In this document: in pieces, positions 8,796 to 16,917 of the stretch | Position numbering within the stretch: position 1 is the first letter of the stretch | How the letters are laid out: every line of letters begins with the position of its first letter | NCBI GenBank assembly: GCA_029983505.1 | Contig: JASBZK010000011.1 | Span: 1 to 56,126, forward strand | Direction: 5' to 3' | Length of the DNA stretch: 56,126 nt | From: Porphyromonas sp. | GTDB taxonomy: Bacteria > Bacteroidota > Bacteroidia > Bacteroidales > Porphyromonadaceae | Made by a program: the position numbers and the translations under genes | Notes under the pieces: model-generated | Database searches by the model: none | Told to the model about the DNA's origin: nothing | What the model saw: only the letters and a program-made list of their open reading frames with translations

Positions 8796-9139
8796 CTCCG
8801 GATTTTCGTCTTACGGTAGTCCCATTCGATGAGGAGTGATCCCACTTGGTCGACCAGATCGCCTTGGATGATGATTTCGCCCTCTTTGGCGCTACCGCCC
8901 GTACCGAGAGCCTGCTTAAGCCGTTTCCCCAACTCCTGAAGGTCTGAGTCCTTGCCCTCAAACCCCTCTATCAGAGTGACGACTTTGCCTTTCCTGCGGA
9001 CGGCGTCCCTCCGCACTACGAGCTTTTGGTCCTCGGGAGCCAAAGTCTCGACCGCTCCGAGGGTCTCTTTCAAAAGATCGGAGAAGTAGCTCCTATTGGT
9101 GGAGAAGACAAGCCCTCCGCCTTCATTTCTCTTACTCAT
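8792..9139 (-). CDS. SUI1/YciH-family translation factor
   Basis: A 115-aa protein related to eukaryotic eIF1 (SUI1) and bacterial YciH. The conserved core runs from about residue 45 to 110: RRKGKVVTLIEGFEG, then DLQELGKRLKQALGTGGSAKEGEIIIQGD and VGSLLIEW. Family members bind the small ribosomal subunit and affect the fidelity of initiation; the bacterial role is poorly defined and non-essential where tested. It overlaps ctpA upstream and the helicase gene downstream by 4 bp each (ATGA), so all three are translated together. The N-terminal 40 residues are poorly conserved, as usual. Confidence 0.92.
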   Translation of the reverse strand: MSKRNEGGGLVFSTNRSYFSDLLKETLGAVETLAPEDQKLVVRRDAVRRKGKVVTLIEGFEGKDSDLQELGKRLKQALGTGGSAKEGEIIIQGDLVDQVGSLLIEWDYRKTKIRR

Positions 9140-10809
9140 TTCTTGTCTCCGGATAGGATGGACTTGTACTCTGCGGGGTTGGAAAGAATGCGCACGGCTT
9201 CTTCTATGGAGCGGTCGCTCTCGAGGTTCACTGCAAACTGCCCCTCCATCCCGAAGTAATACACGGCAAGGGCGGCTCTGAGGAGACTCTTAATCTGCTC
9301 TTTGTCCTTCTGCACGTCTTTGCGGAGGTCGGGGGTCAGTTCTTTTTGGAGCGCCTCAAAGGCTGCCTTGCTGCGCTCTTCGTAGCCTTCAAAGTCCGCA
9401 AGCTCTTTCAGCTGCTCCAGTGCCTTGAGGCTCATCTTTCCGTACTCGAACTTGCGGTCTTCCAGAAACTTCAGAAAGGCATCAAATTCCTCGTCCGTGA
9501 TATTGATCTCCTTAAGGGAAGCGGGCTTGGGTTTGTCCTTGGCCAAAAGACGGGCGTACATAAAGATCTCGCCCTCGCCGAGCATCGAGTAAACGGGCGC
9601 GGAGAGTACTTCGTCCTTTACTTCACGGTCGGGACGGATCCCGCCTCCGTCGCGTACCGGGCGGCCGTTTTTGGTATAGTACACTTTCGTGAGGCTGTCG
9701 GGTACGGCGCCCACGGAGCCGTCGGGATTGCGGTGACTGTAGTCCAATTGCTGGATCGAGCGTCCGCTGGGGATGTAGTAGCGTGAGATGGTGACTTTGA
9801 GGAGCCCGTCGTAGGAGACGGGGCGGGTCGTCTGGACAAGTCCTTTCCCGAAACTCTTCGAGCCTACGAGGACGGCGCGGTCAAGGTCTTGGAGGGTGCC
9901 GCTGAGGATCTCGCTCGCCGAGGCGCTGCCTCCGTTGATGAGTACGGCAAGGGGCAGCGTAGTGGAAATGGGCTCTCTCGTCGTCTTGTAGCTCTGGGTC
10001 GTCTGAGGCAGTTTGCCCTTCGTCGTCAGCACTTCCGTCCCTTTCGGTAGAAACATCCCGAGTATGTCGATGGCTCCGTCGAGTACGCCTCCGCCGTTGC
10101 TCCGGAGGTCGAGGATGAGGCTTTTGAGGGGACCGTCTTTCGTGATCTCTTGGTATGCACGGCGCACGTCGTCCGCACTCTTTGAGGTGAAAGAACTGAG
10201 CCGGATGAACCCGATACGGTCACCGAAGATGCCCCGATAAACCACCTGGTCTACCGTTACGTTTCCTCTCGTGATGACGAATGTGCGGGTGTCCGACTCG
10301 CCGTTTCGTCTGATTCTTACTTTCACTTGGGTGCCGACGGGACCTTTGAGCGTGTTACTTATCTTGGCGGCTGTGGAGGGAACCATATCTTTGCCGTCCA
10401 CTTCGAGGAACGCGTCACCCGGGAGGAGGCCCGCTTTTTCCGCAGGCGATCCCGGCATCGGGTAGGAGACGTAGACGATGGAGTCGACTTGTTGGATATA
10501 GGCGCCGATGCCGGCGTACTCTCCTGTGGTCATGAAGTCGAAGTCCTCTTTTTCCACCTCCGGCATATAGTTCGTGTAGGGGTCGAGTCTGGAGAGCATC
10601 GCATTGATGCCCAGTGTCGTGATGTCCCTTACGTCCACGGTGTCGACGTAGAGACCGGCGGTGCCGGTGAGTACGTCCCGGAAGATCTGTATGGCGCGGG
10701 AGACTTCGAGGGAGGTGTCGGAGTTTTGGGCGATTTGAGCCTCAAGGGTGCCGCAACCGGCTGTGCCGAGCGAAAAAGCGGCGATGAGAACCAGGAGGAT
10801 TTTTTTCAT
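9136..10809 (-). CDS. S41 family carboxyl-terminal processing protease, lipoprotein
   Basis: A 557-aa periplasmic serine protease of the CtpA/Prc type. The start at 10809 (MKKILLVLIAAFSLGTAGC) gives a lipoprotein signal with the lipid cysteine at about residue 19; the longer frame would add 33 residues without sense. A PDZ domain covers about 95-185 (GSPAEKAGLLPGDAFLEVDGK). The catalytic serine is in GGSASASEI (about 296) and the catalytic lysine in SFGKGLVQT (about 321), the Ser-Lys dyad of the family. These proteases trim or degrade periplasmic proteins from the C-terminus. It is the first gene of the operon leading to SUI1, the helicase and rlmN; no clear TAnnTTTG promoter was found in the gap upstream. 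Confidence 0.94.
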   Translation of the reverse strand: MKKILLVLIAAFSLGTAGCGTLEAQIAQNSDTSLEVSRAIQIFRDVLTGTAGLYVDTVDVRDITTLGINAMLSRLDPYTNYMPEVEKEDFDFMTTGEYAGIGAYIQQVDSIVYVSYPMPGSPAEKAGLLPGDAFLEVDGKDMVPSTAAKISNTLKGPVGTQVKVRIRRNGESDTRTFVITRGNVTVDQVVYRGIFGDRIGFIRLSSFTSKSADDVRRAYQEITKDGPLKSLILDLRSNGGGVLDGAIDILGMFLPKGTEVLTTKGKLPQTTQSYKTTREPISTTLPLAVLINGGSASASEILSGTLQDLDRAVLVGSKSFGKGLVQTTRPVSYDGLLKVTISRYYIPSGRSIQQLDYSHRNPDGSVGAVPDSLTKVYYTKNGRPVRDGGGIRPDREVKDEVLSAPVYSMLGEGEIFMYARLLAKDKPKPASLKEINITDEEFDAFLKFLEDRKFEYGKMSLKALEQLKELADFEGYEERSKAAFEALQKELTPDLRKDVQKDKEQIKSLLRAALAVYYFGMEGQFAVNLESDRSIEEAVRILSNPAEYKSILSGDKK

Positions 10810-10970
10810 CTTGAATATGCTTGTGATGAATGTGTGTAAGCCGAACAATATGGAAGGAGCCTCTCGGTGGGAAGCACCCACTCTACAAATTTCCCCAAAA
10901 CCTTTCATCCCGCCAAAATCCCACCCCCCTGGTGGTTAGTCGTTAGGAATACAGGTGGCTGATTTTTTTT

Positions 10971-11049
10971 GGTACGTGTCTCGACCCGGCGTGGGTCTGT
11001 GCAAAAATTTCCTCCCGGTATGGGTCTCGACATCTTTTCGGTACGGGTC
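10971..11049. repeat. 23-bp pitch repeat array 2
   Basis: Four units at exact 23-bp steps: 10971 (GGTACGTGTC), 10994 (GGTCTGTGCA), 11017 (GGTATGGGTC) and 11040 (GGTACGGGTC). The three 13-bp spacers differ from each other. The array sits in the 376-bp divergent gap between the protease gene (minus) and dxr (plus), roughly 160 and 140 bp from the two start codons. The rest of that gap holds the dxr promoter candidate and nothing else recognised. Confidence 0.8.
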
Positions 11050-11120
11050 TCCTCTGCGGAGCGGTTCGCTCTTATTTGGGGCGCCTCCCGGGGTAGGGTG
11101 CTGCTTCGGTCTCTTTTGGG

Positions 11121-11128
11121 TAAATTTG
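11121..11128 (+). promoter_or_regulatory. Candidate -7 element for dxr
   Basis: TAAATTTG fits TAnnTTTG and would give a start near 11135 and a leader of about 50 nt. No TTTG lies at the right distance upstream, so this is weak. Confidence 0.35.
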
Positions 11129-11185
11129 TAGCCGCAAACGTTTTTCACAGCACATCCAAGACAAACAAAATAAGACACTACACAA

Positions 11186-12346
11186 ATGGATCAGAGACGG
11201 ATCACCATCTTGGGGAGTACCGGTTCGATAGGCACGCAGGCTTTAGACATCATCGCACGTCATCCGGAAGAACTCGCCGTCCACGCTCTTGTCTGTGACC
11301 GCAATATCGAACTGCTTGAGAAGCAGGCTCGCCGGTTTCGCCCAGAAGTGGTGGTGGTGAATGACGAGACCAAGTATAAGCCCCTGAAGAAAGCGCTTAG
11401 CGATACCTCTGTGGAGGTGCGCTGCGGATCCGAGGAGGTCTCGCTTGTCGCAGGCGAGTATGATGCAGATATGGTCTTGACCGCGATGGTGGGATTCGCC
11501 GGACTTGAGCCGACCATCAGTGCCATAAAGAGCGGACGAATGATCGCACTCGCCAATAAGGAAACCCTCGTGGTGGCGGGCAAATTGATCCGGAGCCTGG
11601 CTCGTGAACACTCGGCTGTCATCCTGCCCGTGGACTCGGAGCACTCGGCGATCTTTCAGTGCATCAAGGGTGAGCAGGGACGCGATGTGCGGAAGATTTA
11701 CCTTACCGCTTCCGGAGGGGCTTTCGCCGATTGCTCGGAAGCCGAGCTGCGGGAAGTAACCCCTGAGATGGCTCTCCGCCACCCCACTTGGAGTATGGGC
11801 AAAAAGGTCACTATTGACTCTGCCACACTGATGAATAAAGGCTTCGAGATGATCGAAGCACACTACCTCTTCGATGTCGCACCCGAGAATATCGAGGTCG
11901 TCGTACACCGGCAGAGCATCGTCCACTCTATGGTGGGGTTTGGAGACGGATCCGTAAAAGCACAGCTCGGGCTGCCCGATATGCGCATCCCGATTGCTTA
12001 CGCCCTCCTTTTCCCGAAGAGACTGTCCACGGGCGTGGCTTTGCCCGAAGTGGAAGACTTGGCTACTCTTACGTTCGAGAAGCCGAGGAGAGACCTTTTC
12101 CCCTGTCTCGACCTCGCTTACCGGGCGCTCGCAGAGGAGGGTACTGCGACCTGTGCCCTCAACGCGGCCAACGAAGTGGCCGTGTCCCGTTTCCTCGGCA
12201 AAGAGATACGATTTACCGACATACCCCGTGTCATTTCTTCTGTCCTTGACGCTCTTCCCGTGCGGAATGCCAAGTCGCTCGAAGTGCTTCGGGCGATAGA
12301 CGACGAGGCACGCAAGGCAGCCCGCACTTGGTCTCCGAAGAACTAA
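11186..12346 (+). CDS. dxr: 1-deoxy-D-xylulose 5-phosphate reductoisomerase
   Basis: A 386-aa enzyme that converts DXP to 2-C-methyl-D-erythritol 4-phosphate with NADPH, the committed step of the MEP isoprenoid pathway. The NADPH-binding loop GSTGSIG is at residues 10-16. The metal-binding segment LPVDSEHSAIFQC lies near 147-159, ASGGAF near 178, and HPTWSMGKKVTIDSATLMNKG, which contributes to the active site, follows. The length is normal and all motifs are intact. It is followed after 18 bp by rseP, an order seen in many bacteria (dxr-rseP), so the two are co-transcribed. Confidence 0.97.
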   Translation: MDQRRITILGSTGSIGTQALDIIARHPEELAVHALVCDRNIELLEKQARRFRPEVVVVNDETKYKPLKKALSDTSVEVRCGSEEVSLVAGEYDADMVLTAMVGFAGLEPTISAIKSGRMIALANKETLVVAGKLIRSLAREHSAVILPVDSEHSAIFQCIKGEQGRDVRKIYLTASGGAFADCSEAELREVTPEMALRHPTWSMGKKVTIDSATLMNKGFEMIEAHYLFDVAPENIEVVVHRQSIVHSMVGFGDGSVKAQLGLPDMRIPIAYALLFPKRLSTGVALPEVEDLATLTFEKPRRDLFPCLDLAYRALAEEGTATCALNAANEVAVSRFLGKEIRFTDIPRVISSVLDALPVRNAKSLEVLRAIDDEARKAARTWSPKN

Positions 12347-12364
12347 CCTTTTTACCCCTCTCTG

Positions 12365-13687
12365 ATGGACATACTCATCCGTATAGGACAGCTCCTGCTG
12401 TCCCTCACCATACTGGTTTTTATTCACGAATTGGGACACTTCACGATGGCGCGCCTCTTCAAGATCCGCGTCAATAAGTTCTACCTCTTTTTTGCCCCCT
12501 GGTTTGCCCTCTTTCGCTATAAGCCCAAAAACAGCGACACGGAGTACGGCATCGGTTGGCTCCCATTGGGCGGTTACTGTGCGATAGACGGGATGGTGGA
12601 CGAAACCCTCTCGGACATAGGCGAAGCAAGTGAAGCCAAGCCGTGGGAATTTCGCTCCAAGCCGGTCTGGCAGCGCCTACTCGTGATGGCAGGCGGCGTG
12701 ATCTTTAACTTCGTCCTCGCCATGCTGATCTACGGTGCTGTGGCATACACGTGGGGGACGACGCATATCCCGATGCAAAACATCGGCGACAATCTCTCTT
12801 ACACCAGCGTGGGACACGCCATGGGACTGGTGGATGGCGACCGCCCTTATGCCGTGGACGGGAAAGTCTTCGAGGAGTACGACCCGATGATGATCCAAAC
12901 CATCGCGGACGGCAAGACGCTCACTGTCGTGCGCCCCTATGGCGGCAACGTGGACATCGCCGTGCCGGTGGATATGGTGGAAGCCACGCTCGCCACGGAC
13001 TCTGCTTTTATGTACCTCAATGTCCCCGCCGTGGTGGGTGAAGTCCTGCCCGGTTCGAATGCCGAAAGGGACGGCTTCCGGGGAGGGGACCGCATCCTCG
13101 CCCTTGACGGCAAGGAAGGCAAGGGACTTGCCACTCTACTGCCCGCCATACAGGCATCGCGGGGCGACTCCGTCCTTGTCACCGTACAGACTGCGGAAGG
13201 ACAGGTCGTGACGCGGTACACCGTGGCGGACAAGGAAAAAGGACTGGGTATCGTCTTCCGTCAGCCCGGGGAAGTCTTCGGGATGGAGACGCGGACGTAC
13301 GGATTCTTCGAGAGCTTCCCCGCGGGCATCCGGGAGGCTGTCAAACAGCTCAAAAGCTATGTGGGACAATTGAAGTACATCGCCACGAAAGAGGGCGCTT
13401 CCAAGCTCGGCGGTCTCGGTACGATCGGGTCACTATTTGCCCCGATGTGGGATTGGCACTCCTTCTGGATTATGTCCGCTTTTCTCTCCGTCATCCTTGC
13501 CGTGATGAACCTCCTGCCGATCCCGGGACTCGACGGCGGTCACATCCTCTTCCTCCTCGTCGAGTGGGTGATGGGGAAGCCGCTACCCATCAAGTGGCAG
13601 ACCCGCATCCAGATCGCGGGGATGCTCTTCCTCCTTGCCCTGATGCTTTACGCCAATATAATGGACGTATTCCGCTTCCTATTCTGA
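12365..13687 (+). CDS. rseP: RIP metalloprotease RseP (site-2 protease)
   Basis: A 440-aa inner-membrane zinc protease. HELGH (residues 21-25) in the first transmembrane helix carries the zinc ligands and the catalytic glutamate; MNLLPIPGLDGGH (ending at residue 393) supplies the third zinc ligand Asp. PDZ-type segments lie in the periplasmic part between the first and last membrane pairs (AERDGFRGGDRILALDG, about 230-260). The family cuts transmembrane regulators, classically anti-sigma factors, or clears signal-peptide remnants. The ECF sigma factor at 664 has no visible anti-sigma here, so a link is only speculative. Co-transcribed with dxr. Confidence 0.95.
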   Translation: MDILIRIGQLLLSLTILVFIHELGHFTMARLFKIRVNKFYLFFAPWFALFRYKPKNSDTEYGIGWLPLGGYCAIDGMVDETLSDIGEASEAKPWEFRSKPVWQRLLVMAGGVIFNFVLAMLIYGAVAYTWGTTHIPMQNIGDNLSYTSVGHAMGLVDGDRPYAVDGKVFEEYDPMMIQTIADGKTLTVVRPYGGNVDIAVPVDMVEATLATDSAFMYLNVPAVVGEVLPGSNAERDGFRGGDRILALDGKEGKGLATLLPAIQASRGDSVLVTVQTAEGQVVTRYTVADKEKGLGIVFRQPGEVFGMETRTYGFFESFPAGIREAVKQLKSYVGQLKYIATKEGASKLGGLGTIGSLFAPMWDWHSFWIMSAFLSVILAVMNLLPIPGLDGGHILFLLVEWVMGKPLPIKWQTRIQIAGMLFLLALMLYANIMDVFRFLF

Positions 13688-13697
13688 CCTCTCACGG

Positions 13698-13777
13698 GGT
13701 ACAGACCGAGACGAAAGTTTCGGCCTGTATCTCGCTCTTTTTTCGCACCCTACCACGCCCTCTCGTAGGTACGTGCA
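13698..13777. repeat. 23-bp pitch repeat array 3
   Basis: Unit positions 13698 (GGTACAGACC), 13722 (inverted, GGCCTGTATC), 13745 (degenerate, GCACCCTACC) and 13768 (GGTACGTGCA), with pitches 24, 23 and 23. The spacer after the second unit (TCGCTCTTTTTTC) resembles the spacer TCGCTCTTCTCTC of array 4. It fills the 114-bp gap between rseP and mutS2. Confidence 0.68.
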
Positions 13778-13801
13778 AAATTTTCAACAGCGATCGCACC
13801 T

Positions 13802-16222
13802 ATGACCAAAGGCAGGCTCACGCCGCATACGGACTCCGATAAGTCCAATTTTCCTCCCGACATCGAAGAGAGGCTCGACTTTACGTCCATAAGGGCGGAG
13901 CTCGAGGCTTTTTGCGAAAACGAGGTCGGCAGGTACTTCGCGGAGCGGGTCACCTTTATGCCGCCGTCCCGGGCATTGAAGTCCGAGCTCGATATGCTCG
14001 GGGAGATGATGAGGCTGAGGGGCAGTGTGGATCTGCCGTCTTTCGCATTCCCGCCCATACGGGAGCATATCAAAGGTCTTGCCCCTCAGGGAAGCACCCT
14101 TTCCTTGGATGGGGCTCTGGCGGTGAAAAAACTCCTCGGGATCACCGCTGCTCTCCAAGGTCTCCCGCTACCCGAAGAGATGCCCCTGCTCTCCAAAATC
14201 ATCGACGGGATGGACAGCCTCCCTACCATCCGCAGACTTTTGGACACCCTCATAGGTGACGACGGCGAGATAAAGGACACCGCATCGGAAACTTTGCGCG
14301 AGATCCGGTCCGAGTTGAGATGTCTCGAGGGGTCGATCGGGCAGACCCTTCAGCGCATCCTCGTCGAAGCCCGTAACCAAGGGTGGGTGGAAAAGGACGC
14401 TTCCCCCACTATGCGCGACGGACGCCTCCTTCTGCCCGTCATTCCGTCAGCCAAGCGCAACATCGGCGGCATCGTACACGAAGAGAGTGCCTCCGGTCGT
14501 ACCCTCTTTATGGAGCCGGAGAAGGTCGTCGCCCTCAATAACCGCATCCGCGAGACTAAGAATGAGGAACAGAGAGAGATTAACCGACTGCTGAGGCAGG
14601 CGGCTGAGAGGATACGTCCTTTCCTCAAAGTCCTCCGTGGCGACACCGTGGCACTCGGCAGACTTGACCTCCTGCACGCCAAGGCGCTCTTGGCTGCCTC
14701 CGAAGACGCACTGATCCCGACCCTATCTGCGGGGACGGGAGCCATAGAGTGGTGGAAAGCCCGTCACCCCATCCTCGAAAGGCATCTCTCGGAGCAGGGC
14801 AAAGCCCTCGTACCGCTCGACATCAAGCTCTCGCCCGAAAACCGCATCCTCGTCATCTCTGGTCCCAACGCCGGCGGCAAGTCGGCAACGCTGAAGACCG
14901 TGGGTCTGCTGCAGTATATGCTTCAGTGCGGTCTCGCCGTACCGATGCAGAGTCACAGCGTCTGCGCCCTCTTTGACCAAATCCTGCTCGACATAGGCGA
15001 CCAACAGTCCCTGGAGGACGACCTGAGTACCTATTCCTCCCATCTCCGGAATATGAAACACTTCGTCCGAAACGTCACGGACCGTACACTTGTTTTGATC
15101 GACGAGTTCGGAGGCGGGACCGAGCCGGCCATAGGTGGCGCCATCGCCGAGGCCTTGCTCGATAATTTCCGCCGGTCGGGTACTTACGGCGTCATCACCA
15201 CCCACTACGGCAACCTCAAAGACTACTCCGAGACCCACGACGGCGTCATCAATGGCGCGATGCTCTTTGACAGGCAGAAAATCAAACCTCTCTATCAGCT
15301 GTACATCGGGCAGCCCGGTTCTTCTTTTGCCATAGAAATAGCCCGCTCTATCGGTCTGCCGGGCGAAATCCTCGACTATGCCTCCGGTCTCGTCGGCGAA
15401 GACTATATGGCACAGGACAAGTACCTCCAGGACATTATGAGGGACAAAGCTTACTGGGCGTCCAAGCGCGGTGAGATCAAAAGACTCGAGCGGGAACTGG
15501 AAGAGAAAAAGAGTAAGCTCGACGAGCGCCTCTCCAAGATACAGGACAAACGGGACGAGATCATCAGCAAAGCCCACTCCCAAGCCCTCGACATCGTCTC
15601 CTCTGCCAACGCCGCCGTGGAGAAAACCATCCGCGACATCAAGACCCATGCCGCCGATAAGGAAGAGACCCAAAAAGCCCGTGAAAGGCTCCAAAAGAAA
15701 CGTACCCGACTGGAGCAAAAGAAGGAACCCCGGAGACCCAAAGAAGAAGAGCGGGTGCGGGACATCCGTCCGCTCGAACCGGGAGACAAGGTGAAGCTCG
15801 AGAGCGGCAATGCAGTGGGCGAAGTTGTGGCCGTGGAGGGCAAAAAAGCCCAAGTGATAATGGGCGCACTCACGATGTGGTTCCCGATGGAGAAGCTCTC
15901 CCGCACGTCGGAAAAAGCCACCGAAGTCCGCACGGCGGCAAACCGAGTCATAGAAGCCCAGACCGACGAGCATAAGCTCAATTTTAAGCCCCAACTTGAT
16001 GTCCGCGGTATGAGGGTGGACGAGGCGCTCCAGACGGTCACCCACTACCTTGATGACGCAGGCCGCTTCGGCTTCAGCCCGGTGCGCATCCTCCACGGCA
16101 CCGGTACCGGAGCGCTGCGCGCAGCGATTCGTCAGCTACTCGAGAGTAACCCGAGAGTGAGGGCGTATCGGGACGAACACGTGGACTTCGGCGGCGCAGG
16201 CATCACGGTCGTCGAGCTGTAG
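13802..16222 (+). CDS. mutS2: Endonuclease MutS2
   Basis: An 806-aa MutS-family ATPase with a C-terminal Smr nuclease domain. The MutS core and clamp helices fill the first 340 residues. Walker A is GPNAGGKSATLKT (near 354) and Walker B LVLIDEFGGGTEP (near 431), followed by TTHYGNLK. A long charged coiled coil follows (about 540-650), and the Smr domain covers about 730-806 (LDVRGMRVDEA, then ILHGTGTGALR). MutS2 does not do mismatch repair; it suppresses recombination or rescues collided ribosomes, depending on the species studied. Intact and of normal length. The gap before it holds repeat array 3, so it may have its own promoter, though none was recognised. Confidence 0.96.
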   Translation: MTKGRLTPHTDSDKSNFPPDIEERLDFTSIRAELEAFCENEVGRYFAERVTFMPPSRALKSELDMLGEMMRLRGSVDLPSFAFPPIREHIKGLAPQGSTLSLDGALAVKKLLGITAALQGLPLPEEMPLLSKIIDGMDSLPTIRRLLDTLIGDDGEIKDTASETLREIRSELRCLEGSIGQTLQRILVEARNQGWVEKDASPTMRDGRLLLPVIPSAKRNIGGIVHEESASGRTLFMEPEKVVALNNRIRETKNEEQREINRLLRQAAERIRPFLKVLRGDTVALGRLDLLHAKALLAASEDALIPTLSAGTGAIEWWKARHPILERHLSEQGKALVPLDIKLSPENRILVISGPNAGGKSATLKTVGLLQYMLQCGLAVPMQSHSVCALFDQILLDIGDQQSLEDDLSTYSSHLRNMKHFVRNVTDRTLVLIDEFGGGTEPAIGGAIAEALLDNFRRSGTYGVITTHYGNLKDYSETHDGVINGAMLFDRQKIKPLYQLYIGQPGSSFAIEIARSIGLPGEILDYASGLVGEDYMAQDKYLQDIMRDKAYWASKRGEIKRLERELEEKKSKLDERLSKIQDKRDEIISKAHSQALDIVSSANAAVEKTIRDIKTHAADKEETQKARERLQKKRTRLEQKKEPRRPKEEERVRDIRPLEPGDKVKLESGNAVGEVVAVEGKKAQVIMGALTMWFPMEKLSRTSEKATEVRTAANRVIEAQTDEHKLNFKPQLDVRGMRVDEALQTVTHYLDDAGRFGFSPVRILHGTGTGALRAAIRQLLESNPRVRAYRDEHVDFGGAGITVVEL

Positions 16223-16245
16223 CATAGGGGTGCCGCCGGATTTTC

Positions 16246-16324
16246 GGTCTGTATCTCGCTCTTCTCTCGGCCTGTACCTCGCTCTTCTCTCGGTCTGTAC
16301 CTTTTTCCTTTTTCGGTCTGTACC
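16246..16324. repeat. 23-bp pitch repeat array 4
   Basis: Four units, all in the reverse orientation, at exact 23-bp steps: 16246 (GGTCTGTATC), 16269 (GGCCTGTACC), 16292 (GGTCTGTACC) and 16315 (GGTCTGTACC). The first two spacers are identical (TCGCTCTTCTCTC) and the third is T-rich. It lies just after mutS2, in the 304-bp gap before tRNA-Leu. Confidence 0.85.
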
Positions 16325-16389
16325 AAAATGGAGCGACGAAACGCCCCCACGGGGTTAAGATGGCGGAGTAAAATTTTTTTGGGGAAAGG

Positions 16390-16421
16390 TTTGGCAGAAT
16401 GAAATTTTGTGTGTAACTTTG
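16390..16421 (+). promoter_or_regulatory. Promoter of the tandem tRNA-Leu genes
   Basis: TTTG (16390-16393), a 20-bp spacer and TAACTTTG (16414-16421) match the Bacteroidetes consensus. Start near 16428; leader of about 100 nt before the first tRNA. Confidence 0.75.
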
Positions 16422-16526
16422 CACTCACAAAACAAGAGGTAACTCTTTAACGTAAGAACTCGGGAGAAAAGGTCTCCGGAAACTCATAGAGGAGTAAATC
16501 TTACTTCCGACTGGCAAGGAACACGA

Positions 16527-16610
16527 GCCCGGGTGGCGGAATTGGTAGACGCGCTAGTTTCAGGTACTAGTGACAGCAATGTCGTGCAGGTTCGATTCCT
16601 GTCCCGGGCA
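16527..16610 (+). tRNA. tRNA-Leu (CAG)
   Basis: 84 nt with a long variable arm, as expected for a class II tRNA. Acceptor stem GCCCGGG pairs with CCCGGGC; anticodon loop TTCAGGT between CTAGT and ACTAG gives CAG; T arm GGTTCGATTCC. The discriminator is A; CCA is not encoded. First of a tandem pair. Confidence 0.97.
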
Positions 16611-16658
16611 CTTTTCTAAGTCCCAAGCAGAAGTAAGACGAGAGACTCCTATGTATAT

Positions 16659-16742
16659 GCGCAGGTGGCGGAATCGGTAGACGCGCTACTTTGAGGGGGT
16701 AGTGCCCGTTTGGGTGTGTGAGTTCGAATCTCATCCTGCGCA
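16659..16742 (+). tRNA. tRNA-Leu (GAG)
   Basis: 84 nt class II tRNA, 48 bp after the first tRNA-Leu and co-transcribed with it. Acceptor stem GCGCAGG pairs with CCTGCGC; anticodon loop TTGAGGG gives GAG; T arm GTTCGAATC. The discriminator is A; CCA is not encoded. A low-complexity stretch of TTTAGAG and TTAG repeats follows (16750-16784). Confidence 0.95.
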
Positions 16743-16797
16743 CTCTTTTGTTTAGAGTTTAGAGTTTTTAGTTAGTTAGTTAAGGTTTTGTGGACTT

Positions 16798-16837
16798 GAA
16801 AACGGTCTTTTCCCCAATTCGGGAAAAGACCGTTTTC
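16798..16837 (+). terminator. Terminator-like hairpin after the tRNA-Leu pair
   Basis: A perfect 17-bp inverted repeat: GAAAACGGTCTTTTCCC (16798-16814), loop CAATTC, and its complement at 16821-16837. The T-run is short but the stem is very stable, so it should end the tRNA transcript. Confidence 0.65.
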
Positions 16838-16855
16838 ACTTGTCTTGTCTCCAAT

Positions 16856-16890
16856 AAAAAACGCCCGCGCCGTTATGGACGCGAGCGTTT
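16856..16890 (-). terminator. Terminator of the cysS-phosphoesterase operon
   Basis: On the minus strand an AACGC-GCG / CGC-GCGTT stem with a small internal mismatch is followed by a T-run (plus AATAAAAAAC). It lies 28 bp past the stop codon of the last gene of the operon. Confidence 0.6.
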
Positions 16891-16917
16891 GGTGGTTTCG
16901 GGAAACCGCTCCCCTTA

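Noticed and set aside
10810..10908. 33-residue longer start for the S41 protease
   Set aside because: It would bury the lipoprotein signal peptide inside the protein; the start at 10809 puts the signal at the N-terminus.
16743..16797. Integration site or attachment duplicate at the tRNA-Leu 3' end
   Set aside because: Only a short low-complexity TTTAGAG/TTAG stretch follows; no duplicated tRNA end, integrase or foreign gene block is present.
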